Source: Aquatica leii (Eukaryota; Arthropoda; Insecta; Coleoptera; Lampyridae). Taken from it: a stretch of 64,000 nt of DNA. The notes under the pieces are model-generated. The model was not told the DNA's origin, did not search any database, and saw only the letters and a list, made by a program, of their open reading frames with translations. Positions 11,001 through 22,990 of the stretch are shown here, in pieces (positions within the stretch are counted from its first letter, which is position 1; each line of letters begins with the position of its first letter). The stretch covers positions 169,710,882 to 169,774,881 of the forward strand of contig CM069433.1 in assembly GCA_035610365.1 (NCBI GenBank), read 5' to 3'. The position numbers and the translations under genes were made by a program.

Positions 11001-13142
11001 AAATAATCTCGACAATATTAACGTGTTCGCTCGCTACACTCGCTCACGGCGTTAAAATGTTTCGATTATTAATCGCTATCATTAACAAATTTATTCGTTA
11101 AATAACTATTAATGTTGGTTTATGCTAATCAATTTTCTACTACTAATTTGTGTGAGTTTGATTGAAACATTATCACAGGCAACATGCAGTATTACGATTG
11201 CTAAGAAAAACGTGTCGGGACTATAACTTAAGAATGCAGCTTCCTTAAAAAAATGTTTACTAAATAAAATCACGTATTAAAATGTAGACGATAATAAAAG
11301 ATACACGTTTCTATTGATATATGTCGACATGCATTCTTATCAGTTGTGTAAGCAAAATTTAAGTAATTAAAAAGTACATTTTATGGTAAATTAAAAAATA
11401 CGGCGTTCTTATCAAACTAATCAAGTTATAGCCACTAAAAATAAATACAAAATACCGTTATCACATAATACGTAGTTAACTTAAGCTTTTATTCTAAGAA
11501 CGCACATGCTTTCCAAGTTAATTTTCAAAGATAACGTGTTTGCAGATGTTTAAATGATAACGTTACGTAGATCATTCAACAGATTTGAATAAATAAATAA
11601 TACTGCAAAAATAAAGTTAAATATGCAAAACAACTATTTTTAGAGTACAATAATAAATTTTTTTAACATAAAAAGCGTATTGTGAAAATTCAGCTAAAAA
11701 ATTCATACGAAATAGATTATTGTTCACGTATAGAACAAACCGAAATTATGATTACTATAAACGATGTTTTTTCTATGTAGTATTATACGCCTGGCTTGTT
11801 CTTCAATACAGTGATAACATTACCCGATTGACAACATCCGTGTTTCCAATAAGCGGCATGCACTGTATTTTCTTTTATTTCTAACAAACATAAAAATAGG
11901 TTTGTTATAGCAAAGAGTTATAGTTTTATACTAGTATACGCAAATACGAATTCGTAAATTAAAATTATTAAAAATGCAAACTCGAAATAAATAGTAATCA
12001 ATTTCTTCAAAATCACGTTAACATTTAGCTTTGTTTGCATTCAAGATTTTGACCTAACTCAATTGTAGACTCAAACTAAATCGAGATCTTGTATGATAAC
12101 ATACGGCTTGCGGTTTACGGATCAAAGTTCATTTTTTCTAATAAAGATAAGTTACTGAAATATAATATTCAATGGATAAACTTATTATTGCTACTAAATT
12201 AAAATTTTGTGTGTCGTGAAACTAGGAAAGAAATTATGTACATTAAAGTAGCTCCATTGCTACAGTAAAATGATGAAACTTTTATTTACATAAACTCGCC
12301 ACTATACAACAACAGATGGTACTGTTGTAAGACTGATAAGAATACATGTTGACAATACTTTTTCTTTATCAATGAAAACGTTGTATATCTTTTCTTATCG
12401 TCTACAATTTGAAACGTGATTTTGTCCCAACACGTTTTTCTTTGCAATCGTAACACTGCATGTTACCTATTAATCAATCAATTCAATCAAACTCACGCAA
12501 ATTAAAGTAAGAAATTAATTAGCACAAACCGAAATTATAAAAAATATATTATGAATGAGTTATGAAATTAATTCTCGATTACCATTTTTTGGAAAAGACT
12601 GATGAATTGTAATTTAAATACACTTCAAAATTCAAAAACGTGTCAGTAAATTAGAAGATGAAATTTAAGTTTCTTGTTTACTAAATGTTCATTAACATTT
12701 GGTAGTAACTTATACCGCTATACGACACGGTATATTGTGTCCAAAATACGCAACTTTAGAAAGTTTCACTTTAAGAATGATTATGTAGAGTCAAAATAAA
12801 TCGAGATCTTGTATGATTACATACGACTTACGGATCCAAGTTCATTTTTACTAATAAAGATAAGTAACTGAAATATAAAATTCAAAGTGCGTCATTGACT
12901 GTTCACAGCGCCATCTGTGTTATAATGGATGAACGTATTATTGCTACTAAATTAAAATTTTGTGTGTCGGTTTGCGTTTTATATGTACAATTTTCTACCT
13001 TAATGACAACGCAGTATAATCGTTAACAAATTTCACTGCGAACAGGACCACGCGGTAATTAAAAAAGTAAACCCTCAAATGAAGGGAAAAAATTTACATG
13101 TTTCCCTAAGCTATTTTATAATTTCCTCTTTTCAATAGTATG
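8028..13142. mobile_element. Large non-coding foldback element, copy 1
   Basis: A unit of about 5.1 kb made mostly of two long arms that are reverse complements. For example 8400-8660 pairs with 12890-13142, 8720-9240 with 11480-12140, and 9609-9640 with 11430-11470. The axis is a GC-richer core at 10994-11078. No ORF of note is present. The left arm carries an inserted MITE-like segment (about 9271-9608), and the right arm contains an extra rearranged segment (about 12195-12780). A second copy runs from 32673 to 43470, split by younger insertions. Its right boundary is set by loss of similarity between the copies. The left boundary could be about 8028 or the arm start near 8390. Confidence 0.8.
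9271..9608. mobile_element. MITE-like insertion in the foldback arm
   Basis: The left arm matches the right arm up to about 9270 and again from about 9609, so the intervening 338 bp is an insertion. It begins tagggtttccagatc and ends gcatctctag, and is rich in repeated 'aatttcgg/ttccgg' words. A related but shorter and diverged segment starts at 37137 (tagggtgaccacatc) in the second copy. No coding capacity. The ends resemble hAT-type MITEs, without proof. Confidence 0.45.
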
Positions 13143-14248
13143 CTGACAACATTTTTCTTACATAGGAACACATTTTTGTGTTCTTACAACTAATATTTTT
13201 TGAGATGTCCCGTGAACGCGCGTGTGCTATATAAAATACATAGGCAAAATCACAGTTATTTGTTAATTCATTTTTTATGACTCAGTGGTAAGATTTTATC
13301 TTTTATAGTTTTATTTCTGTTAGTTGAACGATTTCACAATAATGAATTTTATTAAGTATCACAATTTTTCACATAATTACAATGTTTGTCAGTTTGTTCA
13401 ATTTTTTAAAATTTCTTACAATAATTTGATGTTTGTTATACATTTAAAATATATATTTTTTATTTATGTTGACAAACTCTTCTAAAAAATGTTACTTTCT
13501 TACAAAAAAGGACCTACGAGAAACCAGTAATAAAGTTCAGTAATAAAAGTATACGTCGAAAGAGGTTAGAAATATCTAAAAGATTCATTCATAAAAAAAT
13601 AAAAAAATCGCAAAATATTCAATTTTTTCAATTCTCTTCAAAAGTCTTTGAACGCTCAGTTACTTTGAAAACACGGTATGACAAGGCAAACTACTATCTA
13701 TTTAAAACTGTTTTTATGCTAGTTGAATTTTTTCAATTAAAGTAATTACCGCGATTTGTATGTTCAAAAATGTAGAAATCGTAGAATATTTAATTTTTTC
13801 AATCTTACTCAAAAGTCTTTGATTGCTCCATGACTTTGGAAACACGGTATGAAAGGGCAATACTATTTTGTTGAAGGTGGGTATTGCATCGTTGAATTTT
13901 TGTAAAACTTGAAAATAACTCTGAACCGATTTGCACACAAACATGTAAACATGATCCCTAAATAATATGTCACCTAATTTTAAAATTTAGCGGTGGAAAA
14001 AGATTCACCAATTCACAATAAACTGCAAATATACCGTAGGTGTGAAAAATTGTAATTGTCAATTTGTCTTTAATTAGCAAAGCAGAAAGTTGCTATGAAT
14101 AATACCTCTTAGAGTGGTCTGGAAATAGACAATTGAGGTAAGAATAAGTTCGTCAGATTGTAGAAAACATAGTCAGGATGTCGACCGTTTAGTTGATGAA
14201 ATGTGGCAGAGTAAAATTAAAAATTTAATTGTTTACGGTACACACTGT
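13143..14248. other. AT-rich region with a local duplication
   Basis: No gene recognised. A segment of about 120 bp is repeated in direct orientation (about 13598-13715 and 13786-13905), sharing caatcttactcaaaagtct-like sequence and an 'acacggtatga' stretch. A minus-strand open frame across the second unit (13944-13714) has no family features and is probably chance. Confidence 0.4.
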
Positions 14249-15609
14249 TGTTACAAGCTTTAGGTATTTTGCGAACCTGCACGGCCAACTCACAATAGTC
14301 GGTGAGAGGGTAGGGTTCCTAGATAATAATGAAAAGATATTTAAGGGCGCCAGAGCTTATCCTAAAGTAACTTCTGTCCGCTCACAACAGAATGGTAAGA
14401 AACTGCTGAAAGAAACGAATAAAAGAGAAAAACTAAATCGTTAATAACAATTGCACTTTAATTACTCGATCAAATATATCTATATATTATATATCTAAAT
14501 ATAGTCGAAGTTAAATAGCCAAATCTAAGTAGATACTAGTGAGAATACACAACATCGAATCACAGTAGGATCGGCAACTTACACTACATAAGTGAAGAAC
14601 ATGGCGAAGAATAGTTCGCAGTAAATATCGTTTACATAATTAGTAATATGGCATTACTGACAAGAAAACAATGATAATAAGTATGGCATTAACATTAAAT
14701 TATCACAATAAGTATTGGTGGTACACAGCATGCGTAGTATAAGCAAATTTACTAACTAAATGGTACTACAATTACGGTAATCAGTACGGAAATACTACTA
14801 GTGAAAGTTTCGTGAGTAACCTCGTTGACGACGAAAGAAAAGATATAAAAGCACTTACCACAAATACAGGAATTCCCAATGTGCGACGAAAGTACTTTCT
14901 CGACACGTACCCTGTAAATAATTTGAATCGCAAATCGTGTCAACCTAATATCTCACGAAATCCAAACCTACAAAATCATTACTTAAATTTTAAAGTATAC
15001 ACATAACACAACCCGAAAATCGGATGCTGTTATACCCCTTTTCTGTAAGTTAATTAATTCCAACAGTAGGCCTTAGAAATATTTAGAATCGTTCCAACAC
15101 AATATTCGTCGAGGGTTATCTCTCGTCTTTCGGTATCGACTAGAATTCATGGGCCGGATGGTGGTAAGAATGACCGGTGACGATACGAATACCCCACGAT
15201 CGCAACGAAATCACAACTTTCCCTGGTGGGCTTTAAATTATAACCAGAATGCCCTTAGTTATGAGGTAGCACATGGCGCTAACCAAAAAGACATAAAAAT
15301 TACCTTTAATTAAAGAAAGAAACAAAATCACTTACTCTGCGGGAACAAATTAGTTATTTAAGGAAACTACATAATTTCCATCGTGTCCCTAACACGTGGA
15401 TGATTTTAGAGAACGAACTTTCACTCACGCAAACATAGATACTACCAGGTACGATGTTAAAGTCAAAAATGCCGGAAATCTCACCGGATGTCGTCTGCTC
15501 AATACAAAGTGACCAACGAACCCGATAGATGGCGTCAAGAAATATAAAAGCAACTTTTAATTAAACTGATATACAGGGTAATGCATTATTTAAATTTATG
15601 TACGTAACA
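14249..15609 (-). mobile_element. Solo LTR, copy A (1361 bp)
   Basis: Read on the minus strand it begins TGTTACGT and ends TTGTAACA, the 5'-TG...CA-3' ends of an LTR. It is flanked by a 4-bp direct duplication, CTGT (14245-14248 and 15610-15613), the signature of LTR-retrotransposon integration. The same sequence occurs in the opposite orientation at 31294-32668 with a different 4-bp duplication. No internal domain or second LTR adjoins, so this is a solo LTR left by recombination. The family is probably Gypsy-like from its termini. Confidence 0.85.
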
Positions 15610-15686
15610 CTGTGTTATCTATAAACGAAGATGAGCGTCACTATGCATTACTTTAATTAAGGATGTGGTTATAGGTACATACTTAA

Positions 15687-16606
15687 CGTGACCAAACGTC
15701 CCGTTTTAGGCGGGACAGTCCCGCTTTCAGGCTGTTTGTCCCGCTGTTCCCAAAAAGGGCAAAATAATCCCGCTTTCGCAATCCGACCAAACCAAAATTT
15801 ATTTTTCCCGTTCGCAACACGTGACGGGGCGCGGCGCGACTGCGAAGGCGCGGCGGTTTTCGAGAGAGGGGCAAGCTTTTGTTTTAGTTCAAGTCGAACA
15901 AAACGAAGCAGTGATCGTATTTAAGTAGTGTGTAGTTATTCCAATAATGCCTGAACGCAAGTGTTCGTTTAATATTACTTTGCAACACAATTATCCATTT
16001 ATAAAACAAAGAAGTGAAAATACCGCAGACGTTACGTGTGAAAAGTGTCGTACTGATTTTAGTGTTGGACATGGTGGTGCCAGTGATATTGAAAAACATT
16101 TAAAATCACAAAAACATAGACTTTCCGATCAAGCTGTTGCTTCAAGCACGTCCATGCTTACTTTTTTTAAGAGAACCGATTCGCCGACTTCCAAACATTT
16201 GGACATAGCTGCAGCTGAGGGTTGGTGAACGTTTCACACACTGCAACATAATCACAGCTTTCGCTCAAATGACTGTTCTTCTCATTTAATTCAAGCGTGT
16301 TTTGAACAAAAATTAAGATGTGCTCGTACAAATTCTCAAGCTATTATTGTAAATGTGCTGTCACCTATGACAAACGATGAATTGAGAGAGCATCTTCGCG
16401 AAGCCGATTGCATGGCCTTATTAACGAATGCTTTTAACCATGGCTCAATCAAATTATTCCCAGTTTTGATTCGCTATTTATTATCATACGAAGGCGTGAA
16501 AGTCAAGGTTTTAGAGTTTCGGGAGCAGCCCGGCGAAACATCGGATATAATTGTCGATTATTTGAAGGAAGTATTTTGTGGAAACAACACGAACTGCTAT
16601 TTTTAG
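15687..16606 (+). pseudogene. hAT transposase, 5' part, with one in-frame stop
   Basis: The element starts near 15687 with repeated 'cgtcccg' subterminal motifs. The coding frame opens at 15947. It shows a BED-like zinc finger (CEKCRTDF, then DIEKHLKSQKHR), followed by STSMLTFFKR. A single stop at 16226-16228 interrupts the frame, which then continues unchanged through NSQAIIVNVLSPM and LPVLIRY-type hAT core sequence (LFPVLIRYLLSYEGVKVKVL, EQPGETSDII). It ends at 16606, where BEL/Pao sequence begins. The DDE catalytic region and the dimerisation domain are therefore missing: a truncated fossil. Confidence 0.85.
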
Positions 16607-19600
16607 GAAAGAAGGAAAGGGAGTGTTAGCGCGAGCGTTTTTCTATTTAAGTTTTCCGCGAGTTGAATTTTTGGTTTTGTGACTTGCTGTGCCCTATTTT
16701 TAAGTTTCTATTTCTCGCTGCAAATACAAGTTTTTGATAAAGAATACGACAGTACGTTACATAGTTTTGACCCCTTTCTTGCTTCTGTTTAGTGAGTAAA
16801 TCGTATTGCTTATCAAGCATTTAAAAGATCGTTACCAAAGCGATAGGCGTTTAGCCGGAATGTACCTAGATAGCATTCTGAATCTTAAGCCTCTTGTTTC
16901 CCCTACTCAAGAAAGTCTTAGATCATATCCCCAAGTACACCAAAATGCAGCCAGTGCTTTAGCAGCACTTCCCATTCAAAATCATTTTGAATTTATTCTC
17001 TTTTATTTAGCTATGCGTAATTTGGACCCATCTACCTCTCGTGAATTTGAATCTCGGCGACAAGAAGATGATTTTCCTACTTATAAGGAACTTATTGAGT
17101 TCATTAATTGACAAGTGCGCAGTCTCGAGCTATCTGAAGCTGAATTCAAATCCCTTTTTTTGACCAAGGTCAAACCAAAAATCCTTATTGCCGTTGCTTC
17201 AGTTCCTCTTCGAGATAAGGAGGTTGTTTAAACTTCCATGTGGCCGATTTGTCCTTTAAGACTTATAAAGTTATTTTTTTTTATCATCTTGGCGATGCCG
17301 ATGTAAATCTGATCACAGTATTACTTGGTGTCCAGAATTCCAACAAATGTCCATAGATGAAAGATGCAAAGCCATGCGTAACCACACACGTTGACTTAAT
17401 TGTCTCGGAGCTCATTTAATAACAGATTATAAATCTGAAGGATCGTGTGTGAATTGTGGCAGTCTAAACATCATTCATTACTGCATTTAGATAAGGAAGA
17501 TAATTCTAATCCTGTACTTTCAAAAGCGGCGACTTTCTCAAGTAATACTACATCTGCTCAAACAATGTCTTGTTGCCTTCCGTCTACTCATTCCAATCAT
17601 ACGGTTCTTGTAGGTACAATTCAAGCACTGCTCTGAGATAGTTGCGGTGAGTTTCGCCCTTTTAGAGCAGTTCTAGATGTAGGTTTGCAAGTCTCTGCTA
17701 TTACTAGCGCAATGGTTAAAGGTTAAGGTTTAACTACCAGCGCTTCTCAGTTACAGATTTCGGGAATTGGACAAATAGGCTCCCGCACTCTTGGTACTGT
17801 TGACTGTGTAATAAAATCTCGTTACTCTTCCGAAATTATCACAGTTACTCCTTACGTACTTTCTTTAATATCTCAAAACCTCCCGTCGGATCGTCTTTCC
17901 GAACAAGTCTATTCTAGTCTAAGACATCGTCAACTAGCAGATAAATATTTTTATGTACCTGGCAAGATAGAAATGCTTATCGGAGCTGATCTATTTTCTA
18001 CAGTTATTCGAGAAGGTTTCATTAAAGGTAATCCTTCAATTTTTCCTACTATATTTGGCGACGTTATTGTAGGTCCTGTAAGTCTGGGTTCGTTAACTTG
18101 TTCGGCTGTCTCTCTTCTAACTCTTCAGTCCAATCCTACAAACTTCCTGGTCATGTTTTAGAAAGTCGAAGAAGTGTCCGTGGTAAAGATCCGTAACTCT
18201 GATGACGAATGGTGCGAACACCTGTTTAGCGATACTCATGCCCGAACCTCCGAAGGTCGATATGTCGTAGCTCTAAAACCCAACGCTGTCAAGGTAGCTA
18301 CTAATTCAAAGTAATCGTACACAGCTTTTTTAAACTTAGAAAGGCGTTCAATTCGAGACCCTTCCCGCTATGCAGCTTATTAACACTTTGTGTCTCAGTA
18401 TCAAAACTTGGGTCACATGTCCGTTGCTACTTCTTCTTCGTCATACGTGTTACCCCATCATTGTGTTTCGAAATGTAGTGAAAAGGACACGAATATTCGT
18501 ATGGTTTTTAACGGTTCGCCTTCTTTTCATGGTAAGTCTTTAAACGAGCAACGTTTAATTGGATCTAAGCTACAAAAAGATATTTCCACTATTCTGATAA
18601 CTTTTAGGTTAAATCCGATCGCGTTGTGTTGTGACATTCGCATGATGTATAGACAAATTTTGTTACGTCGTGAAGATCGTTGTTTACAACACATTTATTG
18701 GCGCAAATCCATTCATAATCCTGTCATCGAGTATGAGCTAAATACGGTAACGTACGGCTTAACTCCTTCAGTTTACCTGGCTCAGCAATGTATTCAACAA
18801 TTAGTTGAGCACGAAGGATCTCATTACCCGACTGTGTCCGTCGCTATCCTTAAGAATACATATGTTGATGACGTGATAACCAGTGTCGACACCGTGGAGG
18901 ACGCACTAATTCTCCGCACCGAGTTTGCTTGTCTTTTGAGAAAAGAAGGTTTCTAATTGCGCAAAGGGTCCAGTAATTTTTCTAAAGTTTTAGAAAGTCT
19001 TCCTAAAGATCATTTAGAAACTCCTCTAATGTTTTTGACCGAGGATAAGTCTCTCAAGATCCTTGGCCTGTGCTGGAATCATTGTTTAGACACTTTTTCC
19101 TTTCAAGTTCAGCCCTTTAATAGGCACCAAAAGAGCAGTTCTTTCTTATATTGCTAGAATATAATACCTCTAGGGTTTCTTTCCCCTCTGGTTTTTACAA
19201 TGAAGTTCGTTCTACAACGTATATGGACTGAAAGGCTTCATTGGAATGACGTTCTATGCCCCGCTCTTGCCTCTCAATGGACCAAATTGGTCGATGGCTT
19301 GCCTTACCTCACTCAAATACACATACAAAGATGCATCTCCCCTTCCTTTCTTAAAATCTTACACGTTGTTGAATTCTGCGATGCTTCTCAGAAGCGATAT
19401 ACTGCTGCTACTTGAGCCTGCTCTAGTTCCGTTAAGTCTCGACAAATACTATCGTGCCATCTCATAATCGGTAAGTCAAAGCTAGCCTCATTAAAAGTTC
19501 TGTCAATTCTAGGACTTGAACTATGTGGAGCCCTCTTGCTGGCGCGCCTTTTCCATTCGATTAAACCTCTTATTGCCATTAGTATTATTAGAGAAACTCG

Positions 19601-20395
19601 CCTCTACACTGACGCTCAAGTAGTTCTTACGTGGCTCTCTCTTTTTCCGCATCGTCTTCATACTTTTGTCGCTAACCGTGTTGTCACTATACTGCCGAAA
19701 ATCCTTCTGATTTAGCCTGTCGTGGTGCTACTCCTGAAGTTATGAGCAGCACTTCTTTCTCGATTTCCGGTCCTACTTTTCTAAGTAAGCCTTTGTAGCA
19801 GTGGCGGTCTCTTGCTGCAACTCTTCTTGCTCGCCTTATACCTTACTCATCCTTTGCTTCCCGTCATCAAACAATTTTCTTCTTTTCTAAAAATGCAACG
19901 GACGTTTGCATGAATACTTCGTTTCTTTCAAAACACTCAAGCTTGCAACACAACATTTTCTTCTGATAACAAGCTTCTGCCTCTTTCTCCTACCGAACTA
20001 CAAAAGGCTACGCATGCTTGCGTCCGCATAACTTAAGCCGCTTATTATAGAGAAGGGATTGCGCTGGTTTGGCAAGGTAAACGCCTCCCTTCCCCTTTAG
20101 AACAGTTGTCTCCGTTTATGGATGAGGAGGATCTCCTTAGGGTGGGCGGAAGTTTGGGCCACTCCGCTTTGCCGTCTTCTTCTCGTCATCCGCTGCTATT
20201 ACCTCAGCAAGCTCATCTCTTCGCTCTTTTATGTTCATACTATCATGTCGTCTCTCTTTATTCTGGTCCTCATACCGTTCAAGCTTTATTACCACACAAA
20301 TTAGCTGTTACCGTCGGATTTTTGAGCATTGAGTTGACCCAGTTTCGCACTAGAGGTGTGTGTGTCTTTTTTCTTCAGTGCACTTGCGACTTAAG
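16607..20395 (+). pseudogene. BEL/Pao LTR retrotransposon, internal region (gag-pol), degraded
   Basis: The gag segment 16806-17111 shows LIKHLKDRYQSDRRLAGMYL. A CxxC...HHSLLH zinc knuckle follows near 17440-17490. The protease region at 17650-18160 ends with IEMLIGADLF, and its expected D-S/T-G reads DVG (AVLDVGLQVSAIT). RT is at 18390-19157, with LPHHCVSK, IRMVFNGSPSFHGKSLNEQ and YVDD (18861-18872), interrupted by one stop at 18954-18956. RNase H follows (VEFCDASQKRYTAA, SKLASLKV, LELCGALLLARL; 19355-19700). The integrase N-terminal zinc region is at about 20040-20310 (LLRVGGSLGHSALPSS, SGPHTVQALL). It stops near 20395 before the integrase core. Multiple stops and frameshifts; no LTRs found. 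Confidence 0.9.
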
Positions 20396-22030
20396 TCACG
20401 GTAGTATTGTTAAATGCTTCTTCAATATCTAGAAAAGCATCCAATGCAATATCATTGTATTGGATTGCATTTTTGCATCTGCCTACTAGTAAATTGCTAA
20501 CTCGTAAGATTTTCCGAATTGGTATGCATATTGGCTTTGATGAAAAGGCGAAGCTTTTAGTGTCCCGTCTTGTATATACCTGTCGACTACTGTATCAAGT
20601 TTTAACATGAAATAAGTTAAATTGATCGGTTTGTAAGATTTTACCTGGGCGTACGTAGATTTCCCTGGCTTTGGTATAAATACCACCTTGACAATCCGCC
20701 AGCTGTTTGGTATATGCGAAAGTGCTAAACTGGCTTTGAGAATTTCACATACAGCGTTTCACAGAGCAACAAATCCTTTATGCAGCATGATCGTATAAAG
20801 TCCATTGGCTCCTGAAGACTGAAAGAGTTTTAACGTATTGATTCTTTATTCTAGGTTTTAAGGATTAATTATTTTTCTCGCTAATTCCCTTTGGGTGCCC
20901 GTTGGTATGGTACCTTTAGGTCCTGGTGCTTAGGAACTTTTTTTAACGGTGAACCTGGAAAGTGTTTTTGCGATAGTTCTGGTAGAGTACTTTCACTAAG
21001 TCTATAATTTTTTTGTTTTCAGTCAGCATAGAACCGATGTTTCCAGTGCGGTCCTTGCTCAAAGTTTTTTTTGGCGAAAACTTGTAGATTCATTTTCTAC
21101 GTCCCTACAGTACCTTTTCCATGAGTCTCTCTTTGCTTTTTTAATGGTATTTTTGTACGTTGTGAGGTTGATCTGTACTCATTCTAGTCTCCGTTTTTTT
21201 AGATGCGTTAAATACCTTTCTTGTGGGTGGTTTTGCTTTATCAAGTTCTCTGTTTCACCAAGTAACCTTGTTGGGGGTTCGTTTGACAGTTTTTGAGCAG
21301 CTTACTTCAAATGCGAATTTTATTGCATTAACAATACTGTCCGTCATTAGTTCCAGCTCGTGCATTGATCTTGCAAGTGAAGCACAGTCCCTGATTTCTA
21401 AGGTTAAAGTTTTGTTGAACTCGCAGTCGGTTTTTCTCGGGTTTCTGTACTCTATTACGAGTTTCCCGTCTGATTTAATGTTGAATCAAATATATCTATG
21501 ATGAAATAAAGAAGGTTTATCTAACACATGCCACATCTTTTTCATTATGCGCGCCTTTAGACTAGCAAGCGTAAGGTCAATAACTTCACTGCGCGACACG
21601 GTTATAAACGTAGGCGCATTTATTATGTTTAAATCAGATTTTAGAATAAATTCTAAAAGTTTTTCACTTTTTGAATTTGTGTTCGTGTTCCCCCACAAGG
21701 TGTAGTGTGCATTGGCATCGCGTCCAAAAATCAGCCGTTTGTTGGTCCCACTGTCAGCCGTTGGATTTTCTCCGGCAGCGGTAGTCTTGTCTAGTCGTAG
21801 GGAAAGTAAGCGGATCCGATAATAAACTCCTTACTGATGCCTTCCTCTAGTGCATATATTTTAGCTGTCACTAGGTCTCTAGAACATATATCCCACAATA
21901 GCATTAAATTTAGTGCATTCTTTACAATAATGCATGTTCAAGAGTTGTGCACAAGTTGGGCTACCAGCAGCCATCTATCTGGACAGTTTAACCTTTTTAT
22001 AGTCAATTCATGTAGTTTGAACTTTAAGTA
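20396..22030 (-). mobile_element. R1/LOA-like non-LTR retrotransposon fragment, copy 2 (ORF1 knuckle, endonuclease, RT start)
   Basis: The most complete copy of this family. In minus-strand order it has a CCHC-knuckle ORF1 piece (about 21990-21880), endonuclease segment (21698-21490; KLLEFILKSDLNIIN, RSEVIDLTL), linker (about 21180-21000), then RT fingers (about 20850-20486; NGLYTIMLHKGF, VVFIPKPGKSTYAQVKSYKPI). It ends with FLDIEEAFNNTTV near 20400, the first catalytic-Asp motif, where D of the usual GAFD is replaced. It is cut there against the BEL/Pao element. Several frame changes. The VVFIPKPGK/LDIEGAFDNT style supports R1/LOA-type. Confidence 0.8.
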
Positions 22031-22052
22031 TTTAAGGTTTACCTAAAAAACA

Positions 22053-22078
22053 GTCAGCGCAAAATATTTTGCGCTGAC
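22053..22078. repeat. Perfect 26-bp palindrome
   Basis: The half-site gtcagcgcaaaat is followed immediately by its reverse complement. It could form a 13-bp hairpin, and is flanked by A-runs and T-runs. It sits between two LINE fragments, so it may be a transposon end remnant. Confidence 0.7.
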
Positions 22079-22079
22079 G

Positions 22080-22322
22080 CATTTTTTTATTTACCGATTT
22101 AATGCGAAGATCCTAATGAATGATTTTTTTTCTAACGTATCATAAGGCATCTTCTATTGTTCTCAAGATTTTAGACTGAAATGTTTGCAAAACCTTATAG
22201 TTAGAGTTGTTTGTGGTTTCCCATAGTTCCAGATCGTGTTTATAAATAAATTTTAGTATATTTTTGTTAAGTAATATCTAATTGTGTAGAGTTAACTTTG
22301 TTTTTTGTCCTAATAACCAATG
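22080..22322 (-). pseudogene. Jockey-type LINE RT, C-terminal fragment
   Basis: Reading 22322 to 22080 gives KLHWLLGQKTKLTLHN, a stop, then ILKFIYKHDLELWETT, NSNYKVLQTFQSKILRTI and a further degraded YV...IH.DL segment. This matches the conserved C-terminus of Jockey RTs (IWTYGIQLWG...NIEILQRFQSK). At least three in-frame stops. It is unrelated to the adjoining R1/LOA-like piece. Confidence 0.75.
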
Positions 22323-22584
22323 TAATTTGTAAAATTTTAGACTCCGTTGTTTTCGTTTATTGAATATATGTTTTTTTTCATGTTAGTCTGTAATTGAAGA
22401 GAATTGCAAGATAGAAAATGTCTTCTGCTTGTAGAAGTGCCTATTACTTAGATATGATTTGATCAGTTGAAAGTAAGTATGTGGTAGGTTTTTCTTAATC
22501 TTGATCTATATGCCGCACTTATTAAAAAATGCCTACTTAAATCGATAAGGTTTCTAATGGTTTGAAATACGTTTCCATAGAAAT
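22323..22584. other. AT-rich spacer
   Basis: No gene or structured element recognised. Confidence 0.3.
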
Positions 22585-22990
22585 AGAATGGACTTTACTG
22601 TTATTGAAACGTTTTCAAAGTTATTGTTAACTTCGAGAACATTTACCAAAGAATGTAAAGAATTCTCGATACAGATAACAAAAATGTATAAAAAGTATTC
22701 AAAAGGAACTGAGGTTAGTTTTTTGAAATCAAAAGTTAAGAATACAGTCGGTTTAAAATAAATAAGTGATAAACGTGTGTGCTAAGATAAATCCTGTGCC
22801 AGTGAAAAATAAATATAACAGCGTATAAGCGTACGTGCTTTTAATGTAAACAAATACCGGTTTATTTAAACAGAAGTTATTTGCGGACATTATTTTTCGA
22901 GTGATATATAAATAAATATCGTTAGATTTAATTATTTACGTGTAGTTCTAATTGTGTAAATATTTCGTTTATAAATAAATGAGCTTTAAA
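22585..22990 (+). repeat. LTR-like sequence, related in organisation to 6100-6640
   Basis: It has a TATA-like motif (tgtataaaaagtattc, about 22685) followed by a transcription-start-like context and a long AT-rich tail. Short words such as 'aaataaataagtgat' and 'atattattagattta/atcgttagattta' are shared with the 6100-6640 block. No internal coding region follows. Tentative. Confidence 0.3.

Noticed and set aside
13714-13944. Minus-strand protein gene
   Set aside because: It overlaps a local direct duplication, has no domain, and amino-acid content follows the AT bias.
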